NCBI GenBank assembly: GCA_963693285.1
Contig: OY848919.1
Span: 4,159,827-4,223,826 of the forward strand
Length of the DNA: 64,000 nt
Origin: Xestospongia muta
Lineage: Eukaryota; Porifera; Demospongiae; Haplosclerida; Petrosiidae
Direction of reading: 5' to 3'
This document shows positions 54,973 to 64,000 of this stretch, in pieces (the stretch's first letter is position 1; every line of letters begins with the position of its first letter). A program made the translations under genes and the position numbers. Under the pieces are notes generated by a model, which saw nothing but the letters and a program-made list of their open reading frames with translations, made no database searches and was not told where the DNA came from.

Positions 54973-57900
54973 AAATGTACTGGAAAGTTAATACTATAGT
55001 GATGTTATTGTAAGAATGAATGTAGGATGGGTTATTGTTACATGTCATGTGATTTCTTTTTGAAGAGTAATATCCATACATCAATGGCTTCAGTTTACAC
55101 AGCACATGAGTTTGTTTCAATTATTCAAAAAGATATAATCATGTATATCATTGTTAATATAAAGTAAGATTTTATTCCTAATCTGAAATCCCTAACTTGA
55201 GTTGATTCCAATATCTATCTACGACCCACTATGATTGATAATAAAGACCAGTCAGATTACAATCTATAAATTAAAGAAATAGTTCATCTGATTTAAATAA
55301 TTAAAATTTGACTTAAATACTTATTGTTAATTGAAATTTTGTTAATTTCAAAATCAAATTAATATATATTTCTTATCATATTATGGAACAAAAATGAGTT
55401 ATATTGTAATAATTACATATAAAGAAACAACTTTTAAAATATAATTAGTGAGTTTATAATAATACATTAATATTACTACACTGTGGTGATCTTATCAATC
55501 TTATCTTAATCCCACTGGGATGTTTTATGTGTATCACTAAAATAGCTACTATGTTGCCTAAACTACTTTCTCCCACTGCGATGTAATCATATAGCATCAC
55601 TAAGCTGATGGATCATTTATTAAGTTTTATTAATCCATTATTACCATTGTCTAATTACAAAAGAATCCAAATTAGCTATGTTCTCTACTTCATATATTAA
55701 CATAATGTACATATAATTACAAGGGTTTTATAGCCTCATAAATGCAACTACATGATGCAACATTTGACAAAACATCCTTAACATTGACCTCACAAGACAA
55801 ATGGCAGTGCTGTGCTAAATACAAATAGTTATATCAAAATGACTACTTATGGACCTTATCTCTCTCCTTATTATAGTTTCTTCATAAATGTCAAAGTCTA
55901 TATAACATAATACACTCATAATATATAGGAAGTACTAAACTACTGCCACATATTTCATATCCATTTAAATAAATTACATGTACTGAATTGTTGACACAAT
56001 GCCTAATAATGCATTTCCCAAATATAGACATAGTCTTGCAACTGTGGTTTGTCAAATGCTATATTAGCTGCATGTTCCTTTTTCCTTTGTGAGGCTATGG
56101 ACACCTGGATTATAAAAAATACTTGAATTAGCTAGCTTAAATTAAATTAGCCTCATAATATATATATAGCATAATGTATAATGTTTGTGAATTTTTATAT
56201 AATTATATAAACAAAAATAAAATACACAACTTTAAATAATGCAAACATCATACTAAAATGTCAAGATAGCCTTGAGTATAAAATAGTATAACTATTTGAA
56301 ATGTGAGATTCTACTCAGAAAAGGCAATAATTGTGGAACAAGTAAATGATGGAAACAACCATCAAGTTATAACAATGAGAGTGACCATGTTTATAAGTAC
56401 TATATGTATATAATAACAAGAATAAAATTGAAATTAACTAGAGACATATCCATAACCATATGCTCATTGCACAAGGTCATCTGTGTATAAGAATCATGAT
56501 TAAGCACTTGATGAAACTTTATTGTCATGATTAAACTACTTGATTCATTGTTCCTTTTATGATTGTTAAGTCAGTACTATATACATATATACATATATAT
56601 ACTAGACAAAAACTAAAGAGAATTAACCCATATTCATGTAAATTAAGGGTGGGGCTCAAGCCCCTAGATCTCCTCTCCTCTCCTATCTCAATGTGTACAA
56701 TGTACAACAGTATGACAATAACATAATTTAACTTGTATTGAAGAAAGCACTACTTTATAAATGAATACAAAAAGATTCTAAACAAACATGTGGGTTGACA
56801 ATAATAGCTATAGTTGTGGTATTACAGGTATAATCCCTACATGTGTATGACCTTATGTACTGAGGCTAACATAACCAGATTAGTTTAAAGACTATATAAA
56901 TTAATAATGTCATATATTTATCAATCTGTCTGTAATCTATCATCCATTATTCACTCTTTTATTCATCCTACTATCTATCTACCTATCCATCAGATAACAT
57001 ACCAATGGATTTTTCAATATTTCTGGGTCTTATGTATACTGGTAATATCAATAGTAATCATATTATGTGATTCCAATATATATTGTCAACTCACTCTTAT
57101 TGATAGTAAAGACCAGTAGATTACAACCTATAGAAATAAGGAACAAAAAGAAATAGTTTATGTCTTAAAACCTTAAATTTGGCTAAAGCGTGTTACTGTT
57201 TTGTATAATGTATATGAAAGCAGAAATTTAGTAAAAATAATAAAATACAAAGTAAACGAGTCACTAATTACTTTGAGTAATTTCATTCTATATGTGTCAT
57301 TGAAGTAGATCAGAAATGTTGTTGAAAGTATTCAAATACTACTAGTAATTATGAACAATAGTATGCTTTTTTCATGAATACAAGGCAATTATGAAGTAGA
57401 TATGAATTGTACTGTCATGATACCTTTGAAATATGATTAGTGAGTTTGTAATAATATTTATTTCTATTATACTGTAACTGTAGTGTTCTTATCAAAACTA
57501 TCATAATCCCCTGGGATGTTTTGTTCGTCACAAATCTGATGCTTAAACTGATATTTATGTCTACCCTTACTATACTATGTAAACATGTACACCTGGACTA
57601 TCAAACATGTGGGTTGACAATAATAACTTACCTTATAATTCTGGTGCTATAGGTATAACTCTACATATGCATGACCTTATATACTAAGGATAATAAACCC
57701 ACATTAGTTAAAAAGATTATGTAGAGTGTCATAAATATACTCACCATTAAGTAATTGTTCCACATATGCTAACATCGATATGTCATTCCAAATAATTCCC
57801 TATTGTGTACAAAATTTATAAAATATTTTGTAGTTATTAAGCTTAAATAGAACTATAATCATTACAAAAACAAATGATAGTCTATATACTTACAGATTTA

Positions 57901-58699
57901 CATATTCAAAATGTCAAAAAATGATGAAATACTATAATACTAATGATGTAATATACAATAGCAAATAAACATAAACACCTATGTAAATAATCAATTCCTA
58001 TTGATATTAAAATACTTTAACTCTATAGTCCATGTTACAATTTAATCCATACCCCAAAGCAATATAGTGATTTTTGGTTAATTTGTATACTTTTGATTAT
58101 ATCTGACCAACTTTTATTTTTTATCACAACTCAAACTACTTCTGATACAGTTAACAGTAGTTAACACATAACTAGGTCTTCTTGAACCTGTCACTTTAAA
58201 TCAACATTTATTTTCACAAAAATGAATAATGATTTGAAGGGTCTACAACTCCTTAGCAAAGTATAAACTATATAAGAATGAGAGTAGTCATAATATGGCA
58301 TGTGGCTCAATAACTGACAATGTACTAATTAATAATTAATGAGGGAGAAAAAATTGTTTTGTGCTTTAAACCACTCTTCCATCTTTAACAGTCTATATGC
58401 AGTCTGTAATATATTTTCAGCCATTAGGCAGAGGCTATATGTCAGATAAAAAGGTCATCCTTTATTGTGTATAAGCTAATCTCATCCCCAAACCCTAAAC
58501 ATCAACAATAATAGAGTAAATTAATAAATTCAACTTCTGGCTGTATTATTAAGGTAAAAAAATCACTTAATTCATTCAAGTAAAAAATATGTTATTAATT
58601 AGTGACATAACTGCTTCATATATATAACTAATTCAATGACTTACGTCATATTTAGTGGCTAATACAATCCATAGAAGTTTCAGGTCTGGCTAGTAGTAG

Positions 58700-58743
58700 A
58701 TTAAACCACACCCTCAAATGCAAATTTGAGGGTGTGGTTTAAT
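58700..58743. repeat. Perfect 20-nt inverted repeat (hairpin)
   Basis: Left arm ATTAAACCACACCCTCAAAT at 58700-58719, four-base loop GCAA, right arm its exact complement at 58724-58743. Near the end of the segment duplicated at 61198-61786, where only the left half is recognisable (TTTAAACCACACCCTTAAT near 61708). Confidence 0.8.
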
Positions 58744-58983
58744 TTGAGTTCAGCAGTATCAGCAATGATGATAATAATAAGTGGTGATAAATACCTGTGT
58801 AGTAAAGCACTCAATATTAATAGTGCAATACTTGTCTTCTATTGGGATTCAATTTTGATTTTGTAATCATTTTTTATCAAAAGTTCAGATAAAAGCTTAA
58901 AGCCCTCTTCACATTTTTTATATTTTTATATTTTTATATTGACAATCTACCTTTAACCTCGATCTTTAATTTGCTTCATCATT

Positions 58984-58992
58984 ATATATATA

Positions 58993-59030
<38 letters not shown>
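58984..59030. repeat. TA dinucleotide microsatellite
   Basis: Almost pure TA run broken once by GC (ATGCAT). It produces an open frame with an isoleucine-tyrosine run on the plus strand (58971-59210), not counted as a gene. Confidence 0.85.
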
Positions 59031-59032
<2 letters not shown>

Positions 59033-60060
59033 CCAGTTAATGAAGAGTGATGAATTTAGAATCAGTTATTCTGCTCCACAAACCATGTGGGAAATTCCAT
59101 TATTTTCTAATAGCACTAGTAAATATTATGCAAACAAACACTATATTAAATGTGCTACTGAAGACTGGCTAAGAGTGCTATTACTAAAAGTTTTTATACA
59201 TATTAATTAGTTTATTAATGCATGTGTTTTTTAGCAAAAAAACAATTTGTTATTACTAATATAATTTACACTTGCAGATTCAGAGTCTTAGTATGTTGGA
59301 GTTTTCATACCAGGCTATAATATTGGGAGTAGTAGCTCTAAAACAGTTGGTCTGTCAAACTTTCCTCTTTCAATATAATAAATAACAAACTAGCTTGTCA
59401 TTATCTCCAATGAAGGAATATGGACTCTTTTAATTATGTATATATATATATATATATATATACATAATTGTGTATAGATTGGCTAAGCTACACACCTATA
59501 TATAATTTCAAGAGAACATATATTTGATTGAACTATTAATGAAAGCAACAGTATTATTGTTGAAACATTTGATTTGTCATGCTACACTTTTAACTTTTAC
59601 AATATATGATATATATATCATGGGAATTTATAACTGTATGATATAAATTCAATTTTCATCATTGATACAAAAAATCTCTAACAGTTTTTTACAGTTCATT
59701 GATATAAATATATAGCAGATAAGGGAGGCAGGTTACTACTAAAAGTCTGAAAGTGCTCATCTTTAATCTGTAGACAATTGTATATAATTATAGTGAGATG
59801 TGTAAGAATTACATGACAGAGTTGACATATATATAATTAACATCTGAAAAATCATGTAAGTATGACAAGTATGCATAGAATGTAACTGTCAAACTATTTA
59901 GATGAACACATAATTTGTTCTGAAATATTGATTATGAATGTATAAAGTTATTAATATATTTATTCTTAAACTCAACTTTAATTAAATATAATACACATAA
60001 TCTATCACACATTAAACTACAGCTTCAATACTAAATTACAACATTAAAACAGACTTAAAT

Positions 60061-61036
60061 TCATACCAAAACATCAGCCACTCTAACAACAGGTTTATTG
60101 CATTTAGTGGCAATATAGTCAGTTCATTAGTCTTTCCTTAAAGCATGGAAGAACCATTGCTTCCAAATATTCTTTACTTCCTTAGATCGAAGACACTGCA
60201 TTATAAAGATGAACAGATCATGAAAGGCAGTAGCAATCCCAAACAATGCAGCAAAGAGATGTTGATCTATTTTATTGGTATGGATATCTTGAGTGGCAAA
60301 CAGTCCAATACCCTATCCCAGACCCAAGAAAATTGATAATATTACAGCTCTAATAAGTTGCTGGCAAACAAATTTAATTTTAATATTGTTCTTTGATTTA
60401 ATATTGGACTGGGAATTTTTCTGGAGTAGAGAAACAATGACAATAGAATACACTGACCAATTAAATATGTATGCGATCAGAAATGGAACTACCATACCAA
60501 TATAATATGGTTCATTAAAGGTATGACAGCTATAAATACAATATATAGTGATTTTATTGGGAAACAAATGTCCTTACAACTGATCAATCAAGTAGTTTCT
60601 ATAATCAAGAGCAAAACATAACAAGACAATGAATAATGGATTAACTGTATATAAGAAATGACTATATATATAATCATATCTATAAAATCAGTACTCACTC
60701 CATGACAATGATACCAATGTAAGTCACAGAATTTAAGAACAATGTCAGTCCAGTTTGCTCTGTTGCTTCATCAATAACAGGAGATACATCCTATATTATA
60801 TCGTAGTGATAATTAATGAAATATTAATTCTTTCTAATTACCAGTAATATAGCAAAGTTAGTGAGATGATTACATTCACATATAACTTTATTATTAGTAA
60901 TATTATGACATTCTTCCTTAGACCAGTCTCCATATCCATCTAATAGAAGCAGACATTTTAAAACAACAACTACCTCAACTTACTGTCTAAAGATTGATTC
61001 CAGAATGAATATTGTGGAGATGATCCATTTAAATTC
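60061..61036 (-). pseudogene. Broken duplicate of the adhesion-GPCR 3' end (copy A')
   Basis: Pieces: GPS first part 60985-61036, GPS second part 60842-60939 ([13 protein letters not shown] intact), TM1 remnant 60699-60790, TM4 60578-60644, TM5-TM7 60061-60529. Damage: the first GPS cysteine is tyrosine (61010-61012), the TM1-TM3 exon has collapsed so that TYIGIIV runs straight into the exon end, TM6 GLGWGIG has TAG for tryptophan (60313-60315), and the tail is shifted. No GAIN or SRCR exons precede it. Confidence 0.88.
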
Positions 61037-62271
61037 TATAGGAATTAAGTAAGATATCAGCAGTTAACACATAACTTGGCCATTCTTGAACCTGTAACTT
61101 GAACTTTTGGCTGTACCATTCAGGTACAAATGACATTCTATAGACTTACAAGTTTATATATTCAAATGTCAAAAATAATGAAAAGACTACATTGCTACTT
61201 CTGGTATAGTTAACAGCAGTTAACACATAACATGGCCATTCTTGAAACTGTCACTTTTAAATCAACAATTATGTGTACACAAAAACGAACATTGATTTGA
61301 GAAGGTCTACAACTCCTTAGCAAAGTGTAAATGTAATATGGCAATGTGGCTCAATAATTGACAATGTCATAATTAATAATTAATTAGGGAGAAATTTTGC
61401 TTTGTGCTTCAAGCCATTCTTCTGATTTTAAGTCTATATACATGTCAGATAAAATTCCATCCTTTGTTGTGTATAAAGTAATCATAACCCCAAAGTCCCA
61501 AACCCTAAATATCATCAATAAATAGAACAAATCAGTAACTTGAACTTCTGGCTGTACTATTCAGGTAAGAAAATCAATTAATTAATTCAAACTAAAACTA
61601 ACTGCTCTCCACATATAAAGTAGTTCTCTTATTTACCTCAAATTTAGTGGCTGTTATATACAATCCATAGAAGTTTCAGGTCTGTCTAGTTAAGGGTTAA
61701 AGTAGATTTAAACCACACCCTTAATGCAATCGAGCTCAGAACATTGATGGACAATGATGAATGATGATAAACATATGTGTAGCTGTGTGACTTATATAAT
61801 TATAGTCTGATGTGTAAGAATTACATAACAGAGTTATAATATATTCTATTAACATGTGAAAAATCTGAGAGTATGTCAAACTATTTAGATGAACATGAAC
61901 ACATAATTTGTTTTGAAATATTGATTATGAATGAATAAAGTTTTATTCCTAAATAAACCAACAAAGGACTAAGGTATTAATAATATAGCTAGTAATTAAA
62001 GACAGCAAGAAGACCTCATTTCAAAAAACATATGATATATTATTAATAAACTAAATGTACATTATGTAGTTGTATGATAAAAGTTGCACTATTTAAAGTT
62101 AACACTCAGATAATGCACAGAGATTTATGCTAATTACAAGAGTAATGTTGTGTAAAGACTGACGTTACTCGAAATTCAACTTAATTAAATACAATACACA
62201 ATGACATAATACCAACAACACACTAAACTACAGCTTCCATACTAAATTACAACACTAAAACACATTTAAAT
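61037..62271. other. 3' flank of copy A with repeats
   Basis: About 1.2 kb without exons. Contains a segment at 61198-61786 that recurs at 58138-58802, and a shorter copy of its start at 61060-61100 (TTAACACATAACTTGGCCAT). 61805-61945 recurs at 59790-59950. So copy A' arose by a duplication that included this flank. A minus-strand AATAAA at about 61942 could be a distal polyadenylation signal. Confidence 0.55.
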
Positions 62272-64000
62272 TTATACTACAAAGTTAGTCACCCTAACAA
62301 CAGGTTTGTTGTGTTTAGTGGCAAATACAGTCAGATAATTAAAGTTTTTGCCTGAAACATAAAAGAACCATTGTTTCCAAGTATTCATTACTTCCTTCGA
62401 TCGAAGACACTGCATTATAAAGATGAACAAACCATGAAAGGCAGTAATGATCACAAACAATCCAGCAAAAAGATCTCGTTCCATTTTATTGGTATGGATA
62501 TCTTGAGTGGCTAACAGTCCAATACCCCATCCCAGGCCAAATAAGATTGATAATATTACAGCTCTAATAAGTTGCTTGCAAACAAACTTAATTTTAATAC
62601 TGTTCTTTGACTTAATATTGGACTGGAAATTTTTTCGTAGAAGAGAGACAATGATGATAGAATATACCACCCAATTAAATATATATGCGATCAGAAATGG
62701 AACTACCATACCAATATAATATGGTTCATTAAAGGCACGACAACTATAAATAAAATATAGACATTTAATATAAAAAGAGAATATTCTTACAAATGATCAC
62801 TCAAGTAGCTTTTATAATTTGGAGCAAAACAGAACAAGACAATGAATAATGGAGTAACTACAAGTAAGAAATTACTATAGTTAATCATATCAATAACATC
62901 AGTACTCACTCCATGATAATATGGTTGCTTTTAAAACAAAATGATGAATTTTTTTCCCAAGAACAATCACTAAATTCATATACAAGTTGATAACCTCAGC
63001 AGCCATGACCATAAATGTAACAAGAAAAAAATATTGCAACACAGCAGCTGTAAGAGCACAAAGACCAGGGACAGATTGACTGTGTACAGCAAAGATGAAG
63101 GCAATGTAGAGACCAGTTAAAGCTAAACACAAATTAATTAGAAGTTGTCCATGATCAGAAGTGCGTAATTTCCTATCAGGACATGTATAACATAATAATG
63201 AGTATAAATTAATAGTATACTTGTTAGCAAGGTAAGAGATAATAGTAATAGTTAGACAAAAGAGGGAGACAATGATACCAATGTAAGTCACAGAATTTAA
63301 GAACAATGTCAGTCCAGTTTGCTCTGTTGGTTCATCAATAACAGGAGATACATCCTATAATATATCATAATGATAATTAATGAAATATTAATTCTTTCCA
63401 CTTACCAGTAATATAGCAAAGCTAGTGAGATGATTACATTCACATACAACTTCTGTTTTATTATTAGTAATGTTATGACAGCCTTCCTTAGACCAGTCTC
63501 CATATCCATCTAATAGAAGCAGTTATTTTAAAACAACAACTACCTCAACTTACTGTCTAATGATTGATTCCAAAATGAGCATTGTGGAGTTGATCCATTA
63601 AAATTCTATACGAAGTAAGATATTAAACACATACTATAATAATATGAACTTACTGGATTGACTTGGAATCTAAGATCTACTGGTGGATCCAGTTCCCTTA
63701 TTGTATCTGCTCCTACAACAGTGGTTGAGATGATAACACTACCAACCTCTAAGTTATAATTATTTCTTCTCAAGAATAAAGAGTCAGTAATAAAAACTGA
63801 ATGAGTGATTCTAGTATTATTTTTAGTAATATTTGGAAGTGCACTCAGTAAATTGTTTGGTAAATTGATAGCTGCTGTTGATTGTTGACTAGGTGATCCA
63901 AACACTAAATCATTAGAATTAAGAGTTTGATTTTCATCTGAAAAAGTTCTATAATTTACACTGAATGTTTGACCAAATTGTGTGAATTCCTCAGTATCCA
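62272..64000 (-). CDS. Adhesion-GPCR gene, copy A (GAIN, GPS, 7TM; 5' part beyond right edge)
   Basis: Exons: GAIN 63654-64000 (cut by window), GPS 63554-63605 (QCSFWNQSL) and 63406-63509 ([18 protein letters not shown]), TM1-TM3 62910-63354, TM4 62791-62857, TM5-TM7 62272-62743. The frame is open through TM1 (SYLANKYTINLYSLLC), unlike copy B. TM3 has QYFFLVTFMVMAAEVINLY, TM6 SILFGLGWGIGLLATQ. The product ends VVRVTNFVV at TAA 62272-62274, about 55 residues before the end of copy B's tail. This is the only intact 7TM part in the window. The extracellular part is unseen; an SRCR array is likely by analogy, not shown. Confidence 0.85.

Larger units (their letters stand above)
54973..60060. other. 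Intergenic region between copies A' and B, repeat-rich
   Basis: About 5 kb, AT-rich. Segments recur within it in the same orientation: 55220-55600 resembles 57080-57540, and 56780-56900 resembles 57600-57720 (shared ACATGTGGGTTGACAATAAT). Long TA runs at 58984-59030 and 59441-59462. 58138-58802 and 59790-59950 match the 3' flank of copy A (61198-61786 and 61805-61945). A few short exon-like stretches on the minus strand, such as 57740-57800 with good splice signals, could not be linked into a gene. Confidence 0.5.

Noticed and set aside
56040..57810. Exon-like minus-strand pieces with good splice signals (for example 57740-57800 and about 56045-56110)
   Set aside because: The pieces do not join in a consistent phase and match no domain I know, so no gene is called.
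58971..59210. Plus-strand frame of 79 residues containing an Ile-Tyr run
   Set aside because: The first third is the translated TA microsatellite; the remainder is reported only as an unexplained insert, not as a gene.

Overview
The window looks like a piece of an AT-rich early-branching animal genome, most plausibly a demosponge. That is inferred from many small exons with short (about 40-100 nt) introns, very high use of SRCR (scavenger receptor cysteine-rich) domains, and adhesion-GPCR modules. No sequence search was run. Practically all recognisable coding sequence lies on the minus strand, so genes read from high to low coordinates.

Layout, right to left. (1) 64000-62272: 3' end of an adhesion-type GPCR gene (copy A; GAIN, GPS, 7TM), 5' end outside the window. 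(2) 61036-60061: broken duplicate of that 3' end, followed by about 5 kb of repeat-rich intergenic DNA. (3) 54929-26239: one very large gene (copy B, about 95 exons): signal peptide, 40 SRCR domains, EGF, Ig, an uncharacterised stretch, a hormone-receptor-like (HRM) module, GAIN, GPS and 7TM. A one-base insertion puts a stop just after TM1. A degraded ISL2EU/Harbinger-like DNA transposon sits in the intron that splits SRCR 23. (4) 25937-20673: orphan block of about ten SRCR units (copy C), nearly identical with introns to 3-11 kb; it has a nonsense codon, lost cysteines, a fused exon and truncated ends. (5) 19640-18142: pseudogene mixing remnants of the gene's first two SRCR domains with six calcium-binding-type EGF exons. 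(6) 17420-15250: intergenic DNA with long direct and inverted repeats. (7) 15193-1: second large SRCR-array gene (copy E; signal peptide plus 26 SRCR domains in view). It runs off the left edge inside an intron homologous to the one that precedes the EGF exon of copy B, so an EGF-Ig-GAIN-7TM tail is predicted to the left.

Each SRCR domain is made of two exons: 'a' with C-x-x-G-[DE]-[VI]-R-L, V-E-V-C, W-G-T-[VI]-C and V-V-C-x-Q-L-G-[YF]; 'b' with C-x-G-x-E, a second D/N-C and [AG]-x-x-C. At every junction I translated, introns fall in phase 1, so whole exons or domains can be gained, lost or skipped without shifting frame. Copies B and E are colinear; E1-E3 match B1-B3 and E4-E26 match B18-B40. 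Domains B4-B17 form nested tandem duplications of a two-domain, roughly 980-nt unit, and E keeps a fragment of one such exon, so E has probably lost such units.

Taken together this is a tandem family of giant SRCR-array receptors coupled to adhesion-GPCR machinery, undergoing duplication, deletion and decay. A cell-surface recognition role (self/non-self, microbe or matrix sensing) is inference from the domains. Exon ends were set by eye from GT/AG and phase and may be off by a few bases.
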